DNA from: an uncultured Chromatiaceae bacterium | Lineage (GTDB): Bacteria; Pseudomonadota; Gammaproteobacteria; Chromatiales; Chromatiaceae | Assembly: GCA_937923175.1 (NCBI GenBank) | Contig: CALALB010000041.1 | Coordinates: 1 to 45,376 of the forward strand | Direction of reading: 5' to 3' | Length of the DNA: 45,376 nt | Shown here: positions 25,531 to 35,134 of the stretch, piece by piece | Layout: each line of letters begins with the position of its first letter | Numbering within the stretch: position 1 is the first letter of the stretch | Notes under the pieces: model-generated | What the model was told of the DNA's origin: nothing | Databases searched by the model: none | The model's input: only the letters and a program-made list of their open reading frames with translations | Position numbers and translations under genes: made by a program

Positions 25531-28500
25531 TTAGCGAGAAGATTGGCTGGCATCTATTGCATAGCCCTCGACATAGACGAATCCGCGGTTTTCCGACTCG
25601 GCATTGTGTGACCAGGAGGCCGGATCGGAATCGATCACCGTATAGGTACCTGCCGGCAGGGTGACGTTCGGATAGACCGTCCAGTAGGCATTGGGCACAC
25701 CGCCCTGACCGGGGCTGCCCGTGGCCTGCCAGGGTCCCCACACGCGTCCGTTGGCATCGCGCAGGGCGATGGTGCCCGGTTTGGCGCCGCGTGCGCTGTT
25801 CCAGTGATAGTCGCGGATCAGGGTGATGTGGTGCGCCTGCGCCAGCGTGAAGGTCGTGGGCGAGCTCGGACCGTTCCCGACGCCGTAGATGTTGCCGACT
25901 TCGAAGATCAATCCGCCTGTTGGCGGCGCAGATGGTCCTGTCTGTGAGCTGTCATAACCCGTGTAGTCGCGGCCGCCGGGCACGCCGTCGCCAACCACGC
26001 TGGAGCCGGCGCCAGGATAGACGCGGATGATGTAGACATCGGCGCCACCTGGGCCGTCATCGTCGATGAGGATGCGGTTGGGCCCGTCGAGGCGCACCAC
26101 GCCACGGCCACGCTCCACCTCGATGCGGTCGATGCCGGCCATGCCGACCGTCCTCGGCAACTGATCCAGGGCCACAGGCTGCCCGTCGACGAGGAAACCG
26201 CCGCCGGCCACCTGGTGCGACGCCGGGCAACTGGGGTGGGTGCCGATCTGATTGAAGGCGCGATGCTCATGCGTGAGGCGACCGTTGTCGATGCGGATCC
26301 AGTCGCTGCCATCGACGCAGGCTTCAATGCGGAGATAACCAAGAGCCGCACCGCCAGGCACCGGGGTGCCGCCGGTGTAATCGCGACCGTCTTCGTCGAC
26401 CGTGGCGACCCGGAAGCTGACGGAAGCGTACTCCTTGCCGTTGCGGTCGGTGTCGTGCAGGCGGAAGTCCCAGTCGCCTGCGGCCGGTGCAGTGAAGGTC
26501 AAGGTCCCGGCAGTCCGCTTGTTGAGGTACTGGTAGGCGATGTCGTGGTTGTCGTTCTGCCGTTCATCCCCGTGCGGGATGCCGGACGGCACGATGCCTA
26601 CCCAGGCATCGTCCGGCCACGACGCCGGCGCGGTGAAGCGCACCTCGATACGCTCGCCGGGTTTGAATGCCGTGCGATCGAGATGCAGGCTGGCGCCACC
26701 CGCTGACGCGGTATCGATGCGCTCGCCGGTCCAGGGATTGACGGTGGCTGGCTTGTCGCAGTAGCTCCAGGTGCCGGCAAAACGCTCGCCGCTGAACGTG
26801 AAGCGGATGCGTCCCCAGTAGTAGCGGCCATTCTTCGGCGCGGCGCAACGCTCGTTGGAACTGTTCTCGATCCACCAGCCTTCGAGAACGTTGTCGTTCA
26901 TCTCGCCGACGATCTCGCCGCCATCATTGGTGTAGTTGCCGGTGACGGCGCGGCCGTTCTGCGTCAGGGTCATCACCCCCTCGGAGGTGCGCCATTGGCC
27001 GGCGACGTTGACCGTACCCGCAGCCACCGTGCTTGCGGAATGGCCGCCCGGCGTGAGCGTGAGTCCGCGCGTATCGGCGACCAGGCTGATGCCGCGAAGC
27101 ACGAAGCCCGGGGCATGACCGGCCCATTTGGGCGCATGGGTTTCCACATATTCGATGCGCAGGCCTCTCACCATCCCCGGCCGGGCCAGCGGCAGTACGA
27201 CCAGGAAGCGGTTGCCGCCGATGTCGGCGCTGTCGACGCGCTTGTGCTTTGGCCCAACACCGTAATTCCACTCGCTGCTGTGCACCCCGGCCTGGATCTC
27301 CAGCACCTCGTCGCCGCTGTCCTTGCCGACGAGGATGCGGGCGATGGTCGTGCCTTGCTCCAGATAGGTGGCATCGTCTAGGTTGGAGACGATGGCCACG
27401 GCCTCGGCGCGGGTGGGGGTCGGCACCGGAATGTCGAGGCTGCGACGGTTTTCGTCGGTGGATTTGAAACGGATCCACGAGCCGTCGTCGATGACGACCC
27501 CCTTGACCAGCCGTGGCGTGCCTTGCTTGCCGCCCACGCCGGCCAGGCTGATCGGCTGCGATTGGGCGGTGGTCGTGACGCCGGGCCCGGTCGTGCTCGG
27601 CACACCTTTGCGCTGGTCGGCGATCTGCTTCTCGACTTCGATGACCGGCGGGTACTTGGGATGCAGCTTCTTGGCCGCGTCGAGTTCTTTTTGGGCCTCA
27701 TCCGGCCTCATCGCGGCAAGCGCCTTCTTCGCGCGTTCGAGCAGCTGACTGACGGTGTTGCGCTCGTTGCTCCAACGGTTACCGAGGTCGCGGGCCTCGC
27801 TGTTTTTCGGGTCCAGGCCGGACGCGGTGCCGGCCAGGGCGATGGCCTCGTCGAGTAAGCCTTCGTTGGCCTTCTGCCTGGCCTGCTGCATTTTCTCGTA
27901 GGCCTCTTTCGACTTCGGCGCCTGTTTCACGTCCTTGTCGCTGACCGAGACGGTTACGCTCGTTTCGGCCTCGCCGAGCAGCACGTTGTCGGCGTCGGTG
28001 ACCTGCAATTTCACCGTATAGCTGCCGGTGTTGCTGCAATTGAGCCGAAGCTCGCTGCCGGCACCCGGCAGGCCGCAGGAACCGGATGGCTCGACCGACC
28101 AGCGATAGCGCGGCGCGGTCGGCTGCGGCGTGACGGCGGACTGGATGAGGATGTCCTGGAAGGTGGCGAACTGGCCCTGCGGGATGTCCTTCATGCCGCA
28201 TTTCTGCGCCTGGCCAAGCTGGGTGTCGCAGACCCACACCTGCAGCTGCGGGCCGCGCGCCCGCGGCGGATTCAATTTCACCTCGTAGGCCTTGGGCTGG
28301 ATGGCAAGCTCGGCTTCGCCCAGATCGACATTGCCGTCGCGGAGGTAGCCGCGCGCCGTCACCGTCACCGGCTTGAGGTTCTTTGGCTTGAAGGTGAATA
28401 CCCGTTCATCCTGCGTCGGGCCCGGGTTCAGGGCGTCTCCCTTGTGCGCCCAGCGGAAGCCGGCCACCTTGTCGTCCAGCCTGGGCTCGTCTTTCAACGT

Positions 28501-31500
28501 GACCAGGGTTTCCTGGCCGACCAGGGGTTCTTTCGGTTCGGCGCCAAGACTCAACCTGGGCTGGATCACGCGGATCTCGAGACGGTCGGATTCGCCCACG
28601 GTCGCGAGCCGGCCCTCCTTGCGCTCGAGCACCTCCACCCAGAGTTTCTGCCGCTCATCCAGGCGCGTGAAGGTGGCCGTGGTTTGCGAGGCGGTCGCGC
28701 TCTCGGTGGCGCTGAAGACGAGTTCGGTGTTGGGCTGCCAGCGATAAATGTAGGCGCCTTCGGCGGGCTTGCCGTCGATGAGCACCGTGGCCTTGAAGCG
28801 CGCCCTGCCGCCCACCGGGACCGGTGTGTTTTCGTTGGGGACGCGTTCGACTTTCACCTGGACATCGGCCACCTCGTACTCGAGGCTCGCATAGCCCATG
28901 CCATAGCGCTGGCCGCTCACTGACACGCCCACTTTGTACTTGCCGGGTTTTTGTGGGTGCAGCGTGACCTTGGCGCTCTTTTTCAGATCCTCGGCCTTGC
29001 CATGGAAATTGCCGTCCCAGTCGTACGTAAAGGGCGGATCTTCAGGCTCGGCGTTCTCGACGACAGCCTCGACCGTGGCCAGGTCGCCGACCTTGAGCTT
29101 GGGCAGTTTTTCCGGCAGCAGCCTGACCAGCGGGTTGTCGGAGCCGTCGTACTTCGGCCCCTTGTAGGGCTCGGTGCGAATACCCCCACCGTCGAGGCGC
29201 AGGCTGGCGATGATGGCGCGGGCCTCCTTCTGGGCCGCCAGCACCTGCCGCACCAGGTAGGCGCGGTCGCTGTTGTCCCAGCAGCCGCCGCCGCTGGCGC
29301 TGTAGGAAAATTCGATGCTGCCGGACTTGCCATGGGCGGCGCCATTGCCGCACGCGATCATGCTGGAGCCGGTATAACCGCTCATCCAGCCGCCGCTGCC
29401 GCGCCGCACCCAGTTCGGGTAATCGACGATGCCACCCTTGAATTCACCCAGCGCAAGGCTGGCCACGCCATCCAGGCCGCCGGCCTTGAACAGGCCCACC
29501 GCCATGTCCGGCGTCGCACACCCGATCTTGCGCTCGGCCTTTTGTTTCTCCAGACCCGCCTGGGTCTCGGCGATGCGCGCCTGCAAGGCCTTGTCGTCCA
29601 TCGTGCCGGCCTTGAAGAGGGCGGTCACCGAGCCGCTTACCGAACTGTCCCAACCGCACGGTCCCTTGGTCTTGGCTACCTTGCGCACGAACCTGACGCC
29701 GTCCTTGATCGGTTGCATTTCCCAGTTGCCGGGGAGGGTGGCGGAGAACTTCGGCGCGGGCGGTGTGGGCAAATCCGTGTCCTTCGTGTCGTATGGCGCC
29801 TGGGGGCAGGTGCCAGTGGGGTTGCCGCAGGTGACCCTGGACAGATCGGTGGGCGAGCGACCTGCCCTGCCGACGCTCTCTGCCGCCTCGGCGTCGGCGT
29901 TCTTGGCATCGGCGTTCTTGGCAAGGGTACCGGTCGGTCCGCCGGTGCTGCCTGGGGTGTCCTTGTCCTGGCCGGGTTTGTCCTGATCCTTCCCAACCTT
30001 GTCCTGGCCTTTGTCGTCTTTATCGCCGGCGGTCAGTTTAGCGTAATGATCCTCGTACGCCTTGATCAACTGGGCGCGTCGCTCCTTGCGGGTGTCTGCG
30101 GCGCGCTTGTAGCTGGCGGCCGAGATGACCGGCACCTTCATGCTGCGCAGGGCCTCGATCCAAATATCCTCGAAGAACACCTGGCCGAGGGCGCGGCGAT
30201 CGAAATCGCTATCGAGCGCGGTCTTCTTCACATAACCTGACTTGATGGCGGACAGCTCGCCACGCACCTGTTTCTCGATACGCGCCGGCATGCCTTTCCA
30301 GTGCGTGGCGATCTGCTTGTCTTGGGCGTCCTGGCCGCTCAAGAAGACGATGCCGGTGAGCAGGCGCTGGTTGTGCTGGACGACGTTCTGGCCGGCAAGG
30401 CCGTTTTCGGCCAGGATGCGCGCGATTTCGGCCTCTGTGTGTTCACGGCTGACGAGGACGCTGCGGTAGGCATCGCGGTAGCGCATGAGGATGGCCGCAG
30501 CCTTGTTGCGTTCGGTTTCCGCCAGCGTGCCGCCCCAGGCGCCCTGACGGCCGAGGTTCTTCAGCCAGGTCCAGAAGGCCTTAAGGTTGCTGGAATCCCA
30601 CTCCGAGTCCATCTGTTCGTCGATGCGCTCGCGGATCTCGAGCTGCTCGGCGATGTCCACCAACTCCGCGTAGATGGCGGGCAACTGACCGGTGAGATCG
30701 GCCACTTCGGCAGCATGGCGTTTCTCCAGCCGCTCGATCATGTGGGCGATGAACTCCCGTTTGAGCTCGATCCAGCGCCGTTCGGCCTGGGTGCGGAAAT
30801 GCGCGCGCACCTTCTCACCGGCGGCCTGATGGTTCTCCAGCTCCGCCATCAGGCTCAGAAAGGGGTCACTGGCGCGCAGATTCTCGCTCAGCGTCCTGTC
30901 GACGTCGGGGTCGAGGATGAAGCTTTTACCCTGCTCCAGACCCTGACGGGAATAGCGCACGCCTTTATAGGTGACGTGGGTGAGCGGGTAGTAGCCCGTG
31001 TGAGCGGTGTCCTTGCCGAACTCGGCCTGTGCGTAGAGGTCGTCGATCAGGGTCTCCAGATTGCTGTGCCACCACGCCTGCCGGCCAGACTCATACAGCG
31101 CCGTCCCCATGCCGTATAGCCCTTCGGGTATGGCGAGCGGCGGGAAGAGCGTATAGACGATCTCGATACCCATCCGCGTATAGTCTTCCATCACCCAGGC
31201 TTCCACCGCACCTCCGCCCGGCACGCGCCGGCGGAAGATCTCGGTGGCGACGTTGGAGAAGGCTTCTGAAGGCGTATTGGCCTGCATGATGGCGCTGTAA
31301 TAGGCTTCACCTTCCTGTGCCAGATTGAACGCCTTGAAGGCCGTGTTGTTGCCGATGCGCCCGAGTATGCTTTCATTCAGGCGCTGGTTGATGGCCGCGA
31401 TGCGCGGGAAGGTGGTGGCATAGATCCGCGGCTTGCCGTCGGCGCCCTGACCGAGTTCGAGTTCCAGCACACCCTTGTTGCGCAGGGCGTCGAGCACTCT

Positions 31501-33489
31501 GTTGTCGAGGACGTCGAGCACCGAATTGAGACTGTCGATACGGGCATCGATCTGGGCCAGGCGGCGACTGGCCGGCAGTTTCGCGCTCAAACGGTCGTAG
31601 TTTTTTACCAGCCACTGGTCGATGTGGTTGGTGACGATACCCATCTTGAGCAACAGGGTGGTGTCGTTAGACACACACTCCTGGAGGAGCTTCTTGATCT
31701 TCTCGATTTCCTCGGCCGGCAGCGGGTAACTGCGCTGGCTACCATAGCTTTCCACCAGCCGGGTCAGCACCGAAGCCTTGGTGAGGATATCGGGCGGAAT
31801 GTCGACCTGCTCGGCCTTCATGACTTTCAGCCCTTCGGCCAGCATGCGCAGGGTGTCGGCCAAACGTTCCGGGCGCATGTCGTCCGGGGTGCCGGAGCCG
31901 GACGCCTGGCCGCGGTTGTTGATGGCGTCGGTCAGGGCACGGATGCGGGCATCCATGCCGGCGGAGACGTTCTTCCAGATGGTGTCCTTGACGCGGGCGA
32001 GGAATTTCTCCACGCCATCCGGGGTGGCTTCCAGGATAGCCTTGCCATCGACGATCCGCATCTCGAAGCCGGAGATGCCCAGCCTTTTGAGTTCGGCGTC
32101 GATGAATTTGACCAGTTGGTCGGCCGAGACCTTCTTGTCCTTGGCCATTTCATCCACGTCGCGGACGAACTTGGCCAGGGCGGCATCCGTGGCAGGCACA
32201 CCGAGGTCGCTGCCGGTCTGGTCGTTGCTGCGGCGCAGGTATTTCGCGCCTTTCTTGACGATATCGATGGCGGCGAAGACATCGGCCTTCTGAATGATGT
32301 CCCTATCCAGATGGCGCGCCATCTCCATGGACAGGAACGGCTCCACGGTTTGCCGCGTGCGCTCGTTCAAGGCGCGATCGATGGCCTCGAGCTGGTTGTG
32401 GCTGGCGTCTTCGTAGCCGGATTGCCGGTAGCGCAGAGCGGTCTCTTCCAGCACGATCTCAAACAGTGCCTGTTCGCCGGGGACGGCTTGCGCCCGCGAC
32501 GTGCCGGTGGCCTCGGGATCGCGGAAGTCGATCCGCTCGACGCCCTCGTCCATAGCGCGCATGGCGTCGTCGGCAAACTTGCGACCCTGGACGCCGATAT
32601 AGACATGATGCTCCGCGAAGCCATGTGCCGTGGCCAGTGAGTCGATGCCCACCATGTCGAGCCCGCCCGAGCGTTGTCGGATCTGTTCGGCATAGACATC
32701 GCGCAAGGCGAGGATGACCTCGGGCCGGGCCCCCACGAAGGAGAAATCGATGTCGCCAGCGAACACGAACTGGTCCGGATGCTGCACGGCCCATTTTCCG
32801 ATCTTGGCCAGGAAGACCGTGCCGGTCTCAGGCCCGAAACGGCGACCGACCTCGGCGACCGCCGCACGAATGGCCTCCAGGGTCAGATCGCGCCGATAGA
32901 CCAGCAGGGCGCGCTCGACCGGCGTGCCGGCGGCATGTTCGAAACGTGCCCCCAGGGTGGAATCCGCCAAGCCGATCTTCTGCAGCTCGGTTTTCAGTTT
33001 GTTGAGCTGGACAAGGGGATCCTTGAGGCCCAATTTCGCCAAATCGGTGTAGAACTGGCGGGCGACCTCGTTGGGCGGCATACCTAGGTCGAGCTGCTGG
33101 TTGGCACGCCGCAGCAGGTTCGCCATCTGGCGTTGGTCGTAACTCAGGCGCTGGAGTTCAGGACCGCTTTTACCCCACAACTGATTATCGTCCACGGTGA
33201 TTGCGATGCTCTCCTTTCCACCCATCCACAGGGCCTGCAGCCTGGCATTGCCGGCCAGGACCCCTTGGACTTGAGCACCCTTGTCGTCGCTGGAAAGGAT
33301 TCGCAACTCAGGCCCGGCAGCCCAGCGCACGTTGCGGGCGCCTTCGGCCTGGAGTTGGATATAAAGGGATTCGCCGATTGCAATGCTGGTCTTCTCGGCG
33401 ATCAGACCAGCCACAGACACCAATGGCCAGAACAGGATCAGGATAATCACCAGCAAGCGCAATGCACGATGTGGCTGATCAGCGCCCAT
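25531..33489 (-). CDS. Giant exported multidomain protein (2652 residues)
   Basis: One uninterrupted 7.96-kb gene. Residues 1-28 are a signal peptide (LRLLVIILILFWPLVSVAG). About 30-100 is an Ig-like strand region. About 110-1140 is mostly helical, with coiled-coil-like stretches and a GDIDFSFVG segment near 245. A Lys/Asp/Gln/Gly linker (DKDDKGQDKVGKDQDKPGQD) lies near 1155. About 1200-1430 is a Cys-containing domain (KGPCGWDSSVSG, GGGCWDNSDRAYLVRQ). About 1440-1850 holds PKD/Ig-like repeats (FTYDWDGNFHG, APRYRWSVEPSG). About 1855-1950 is TPR-like (GLLDEAIALAGTASGLDPKN). About 1990-2160 is jelly-roll-like, 2165-2260 the G-x-W-x-T domain, then beta-rich domains to the end (GTYTVIDSDPASWSHN) joined by GRDYTG linkers. 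GGAG precedes the ATG. No LPxTG, autotransporter or RTX signal was seen; binding and structural roles seem likely. Confidence 0.85.
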   Translation of the reverse strand: MGADQPHRALRLLVIILILFWPLVSVAGLIAEKTSIAIGESLYIQLQAEGARNVRWAAGPELRILSSDDKGAQVQGVLAGNARLQALWMGGKESIAITVDDNQLWGKSGPELQRLSYDQRQMANLLRRANQQLDLGMPPNEVARQFYTDLAKLGLKDPLVQLNKLKTELQKIGLADSTLGARFEHAAGTPVERALLVYRRDLTLEAIRAAVAEVGRRFGPETGTVFLAKIGKWAVQHPDQFVFAGDIDFSFVGARPEVILALRDVYAEQIRQRSGGLDMVGIDSLATAHGFAEHHVYIGVQGRKFADDAMRAMDEGVERIDFRDPEATGTSRAQAVPGEQALFEIVLEETALRYRQSGYEDASHNQLEAIDRALNERTRQTVEPFLSMEMARHLDRDIIQKADVFAAIDIVKKGAKYLRRSNDQTGSDLGVPATDAALAKFVRDVDEMAKDKKVSADQLVKFIDAELKRLGISGFEMRIVDGKAILEATPDGVEKFLARVKDTIWKNVSAGMDARIRALTDAINNRGQASGSGTPDDMRPERLADTLRMLAEGLKVMKAEQVDIPPDILTKASVLTRLVESYGSQRSYPLPAEEIEKIKKLLQECVSNDTTLLLKMGIVTNHIDQWLVKNYDRLSAKLPASRRLAQIDARIDSLNSVLDVLDNRVLDALRNKGVLELELGQGADGKPRIYATTFPRIAAINQRLNESILGRIGNNTAFKAFNLAQEGEAYYSAIMQANTPSEAFSNVATEIFRRRVPGGGAVEAWVMEDYTRMGIEIVYTLFPPLAIPEGLYGMGTALYESGRQAWWHSNLETLIDDLYAQAEFGKDTAHTGYYPLTHVTYKGVRYSRQGLEQGKSFILDPDVDRTLSENLRASDPFLSLMAELENHQAAGEKVRAHFRTQAERRWIELKREFIAHMIERLEKRHAAEVADLTGQLPAIYAELVDIAEQLEIRERIDEQMDSEWDSSNLKAFWTWLKNLGRQGAWGGTLAETERNKAAAILMRYRDAYRSVLVSREHTEAEIARILAENGLAGQNVVQHNQRLLTGIVFLSGQDAQDKQIATHWKGMPARIEKQVRGELSAIKSGYVKKTALDSDFDRRALGQVFFEDIWIEALRSMKVPVISAASYKRAADTRKERRAQLIKAYEDHYAKLTAGDKDDKGQDKVGKDQDKPGQDKDTPGSTGGPTGTLAKNADAKNADAEAAESVGRAGRSPTDLSRVTCGNPTGTCPQAPYDTKDTDLPTPPAPKFSATLPGNWEMQPIKDGVRFVRKVAKTKGPCGWDSSVSGSVTALFKAGTMDDKALQARIAETQAGLEKQKAERKIGCATPDMAVGLFKAGGLDGVASLALGEFKGGIVDYPNWVRRGSGGWMSGYTGSSMIACGNGAAHGKSGSIEFSYSASGGGCWDNSDRAYLVRQVLAAQKEARAIIASLRLDGGGIRTEPYKGPKYDGSDNPLVRLLPEKLPKLKVGDLATVEAVVENAEPEDPPFTYDWDGNFHGKAEDLKKSAKVTLHPQKPGKYKVGVSVSGQRYGMGYASLEYEVADVQVKVERVPNENTPVPVGGRARFKATVLIDGKPAEGAYIYRWQPNTELVFSATESATASQTTATFTRLDERQKLWVEVLERKEGRLATVGESDRLEIRVIQPRLSLGAEPKEPLVGQETLVTLKDEPRLDDKVAGFRWAHKGDALNPGPTQDERVFTFKPKNLKPVTVTARGYLRDGNVDLGEAELAIQPKAYEVKLNPPRARGPQLQVWVCDTQLGQAQKCGMKDIPQGQFATFQDILIQSAVTPQPTAPRYRWSVEPSGSCGLPGAGSELRLNCSNTGSYTVKLQVTDADNVLLGEAETSVTVSVSDKDVKQAPKSKEAYEKMQQARQKANEGLLDEAIALAGTASGLDPKNSEARDLGNRWSNERNTVSQLLERAKKALAAMRPDEAQKELDAAKKLHPKYPPVIEVEKQIADQRKGVPSTTGPGVTTTAQSQPISLAGVGGKQGTPRLVKGVVIDDGSWIRFKSTDENRRSLDIPVPTPTRAEAVAIVSNLDDATYLEQGTTIARILVGKDSGDEVLEIQAGVHSSEWNYGVGPKHKRVDSADIGGNRFLVVLPLARPGMVRGLRIEYVETHAPKWAGHAPGFVLRGISLVADTRGLTLTPGGHSASTVAAGTVNVAGQWRTSEGVMTLTQNGRAVTGNYTNDGGEIVGEMNDNVLEGWWIENSSNERCAAPKNGRYYWGRIRFTFSGERFAGTWSYCDKPATVNPWTGERIDTASAGGASLHLDRTAFKPGERIEVRFTAPASWPDDAWVGIVPSGIPHGDERQNDNHDIAYQYLNKRTAGTLTFTAPAAGDWDFRLHDTDRNGKEYASVSFRVATVDEDGRDYTGGTPVPGGAALGYLRIEACVDGSDWIRIDNGRLTHEHRAFNQIGTHPSCPASHQVAGGGFLVDGQPVALDQLPRTVGMAGIDRIEVERGRGVVRLDGPNRILIDDDGPGGADVYIIRVYPGAGSSVVGDGVPGGRDYTGYDSSQTGPSAPPTGGLIFEVGNIYGVGNGPSSPTTFTLAQAHHITLIRDYHWNSARGAKPGTIALRDANGRVWGPWQATGSPGQGGVPNAYWTVYPNVTLPAGTYTVIDSDPASWSHNAESENRGFVYVEGYAIDASQSSR

Positions 33490-33509
33490 GAGAAACTCCG
33501 GTTCGATCT

Positions 33510-33899
33510 CTAATCAAACAGTATTCCGGACTTGAACCTCAAAGACCCCTCGCGGCAGACAGGCAGGGCGTCTAGCTGTTCAATGGAGCGGATGGGCAGG
33601 ATCGGCTCAGGACAGTCTTTCGACTGATACAGCATGAGTAATGGACCACCGTTTGGATTCCAAACCTGGATGGGGGTCGGCGCCGGGTCAGTTCTTTTCC
33701 AGGTGATATACACGAATTGATTTTTGGACAGACAAAAGCCCGTGATCTGTTCGAAGGCTCGCCCTCCGCCAAGGCTGACCTCGCCCTCGAATCGGCCCTG
33801 GGGACCGAGGCAGGAGAATGAGTACTGGGTTCCGGCCGCCGCCGACAGCGGCAGAAGTATCAGTCCCAGCAGCTTGCTTAGGTCGTTGGTTCGGATCAT
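33510..33899 (-). CDS. Small secreted cysteine-containing protein, unknown
   Basis: A 129-residue protein with a signal peptide (about 1-22, LLGLILLPLSAAAG) and four mature cysteines (in YSFSCLG, TGFCLSK, SKDCPEP, LPVCREG) that could make two disulfides in the periplasm. It looks like a compact beta-rich domain (QFVYITWKR, IQVWNPNGGPLLMLYQS). I do not recognise the family. It lies 20 bases upstream of the giant-protein gene and 113 bases after the S41 protease gene, with AGGGG before the ATG, so it probably shares a transcript with the giant and may assist or bind it. The 113-base gap holds nothing I can name. Confidence 0.75.
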   Translation of the reverse strand: MIRTNDLSKLLGLILLPLSAAAGTQYSFSCLGPQGRFEGEVSLGGGRAFEQITGFCLSKNQFVYITWKRTDPAPTPIQVWNPNGGPLLMLYQSKDCPEPILPIRSIEQLDALPVCREGSLRFKSGILFD

Positions 33900-34012
33900 C
33901 AGGGTACCCCTTTGCCTTTTCGCTCTTTGTCTGGGTGGCTATTTTGAAAGTCTCGTTTCGTCGCGGACATGTACGCTCATCAAGGATGGATCTGTCTCGC
34001 ATTGCAGGCGTC

Positions 34013-35134
34013 TCAGGGCGCAACCAGGGCTCCACTGGCCCTCGGGACCAGTCGTGACAGATCATTCAGCGTGGCCGTATCGACGGCGAGATCGGGCACG
34101 ATCCCGACGCCGGAACAGTGTTCGCCACTCGGCAGGCGCACCGCCCGGTTGGTGAAACGCAGCACCGAGCCGTCGGACAGACGCACCTCGGTTTGCGAGT
34201 CGCACTTGCCGTAGGTCGTTTGGCCGACGAGCCGGGCGCGGCCATGGTCGCGCAGGATGCCGGCCAGGATCTCGGCGGCGCTGGCCGTGCCCGGCCCGAT
34301 CAGCAGGATCAACGGCTGTTCCAGATCCGCACCCGCAGGCGCGCGGATCGTCTGCGTCACCCCGCCGCGCGCCACCAGGGTCGCCAGTGGCGCGCCCTCG
34401 GGCAGAAAGAGCGCGGCGATATCCAGGGCCTCGAACAGATCGCCGCCGGTCGCGTCGCGCAGATCCAGGATGATGGACTGGTGCTTGGACCGGCTGGCAC
34501 CCTCGGCGATGAAATCGAGCGTGGCCAGCAAGGCGGGGCGGGTGAGTCCAGCGGCGAATTCACGCACGCGTAAAACCGGTTGGCCGCCCGGCTGTACCAG
34601 TTCGACATCCAGCGGGTGGAAGGACCGGCGTTGGATCGTCAGCCGCCAGGTGTCGCCGGCCGCGTCCTCGACGCCGAGCACGACCCGCGTGCCCTCTGGC
34701 CCGCGAAGCCGCTGGGCGATCTCATCCAGGCTCAAGCCAGCGACGGATCGGCCATCGATCGTCCGCAGACGCGCGCGCTCGGTCAGACCCGCTGCCGCTG
34801 CCGCACCTCCCAGAAACGGTAGCAGCCAGAGATCGTCGCCGCTCGGCAGGAGTTCGGCACCGATGCCGCTCATGGAATCGCGACCCCGATTCGGCGAGCG
34901 ATAGAGCGCACGCGGAAAATAGCGCGCCGCCGGGTCGATGGCCTGCAAGCCGCTGGCGAGATTCGCCGCATCCAGGTCTTGCAAGACTGACTCCGCCGGT
35001 GCCCTCAACGCCTGCTCGCGCAGCACCTGGCGGATCTCGTCGAGCGGAACCCCAGCACCTTGGGCCCTACCCGCGAACGTACAGGCGGCCAGAAGCGCCA
35101 GGGTAAGATTTCCGCTCGTCCGCTGCCTGGTCAT
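34013..35134 (-). CDS. S41-family periplasmic serine protease with PDZ-like region
   Basis: A 373-residue C-terminal-processing-type protease. A signal peptide (1-26, LALLAACTFAGRAQG) indicates export. A helical region (30-80), a PDZ-like domain (about 88-170, with LLPFLGGAAAAAGL and RLRTIDGRSVAGLSLDEIAQ) and the S41 core follow. The catalytic Ser is Ser285 in GPGTASAAEIL and the Lys is Lys310 in VGQTTYGKC; their 25-residue spacing equals that of E. coli Prc (Ser452/Lys477). LRDATGGDLFEALD matches the family's LRxNxGG-like motif imperfectly. It overlaps the upstream lipoprotein gene at ATGA, so it belongs to the Tag-like module. Likely substrates are the neighbouring lipoproteins, TagR-like protein or exported giants. 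Confidence 0.9.
   Translation of the reverse strand: MTRQRTSGNLTLALLAACTFAGRAQGAGVPLDEIRQVLREQALRAPAESVLQDLDAANLASGLQAIDPAARYFPRALYRSPNRGRDSMSGIGAELLPSGDDLWLLPFLGGAAAAAGLTERARLRTIDGRSVAGLSLDEIAQRLRGPEGTRVVLGVEDAAGDTWRLTIQRRSFHPLDVELVQPGGQPVLRVREFAAGLTRPALLATLDFIAEGASRSKHQSIILDLRDATGGDLFEALDIAALFLPEGAPLATLVARGGVTQTIRAPAGADLEQPLILLIGPGTASAAEILAGILRDHGRARLVGQTTYGKCDSQTEVRLSDGSVLRFTNRAVRLPSGEHCSGVGIVPDLAVDTATLNDLSRLVPRASGALVAP

Noticed and set aside
29885-29925. Short tandem repeat (15-base unit GCGTCGGCGTTCTTG) suggested phase variation.
   Set aside because: There are only two units, in frame (15 bases), encoding an Ala/Asp/Asn linker; changes in copy number would not shift the frame.
28951-30240. 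Plus-strand frames up to 429 residues inside the giant gene.
   Set aside because: The minus-strand giant frame is continuous with recognisable domains; the opposite frames are shadows.
31624-32640. A 338-residue plus-strand frame antisense to the giant gene.
   Set aside because: Same reasoning: no motifs, and the sense strand encodes clear helical protein sequence with normal composition.
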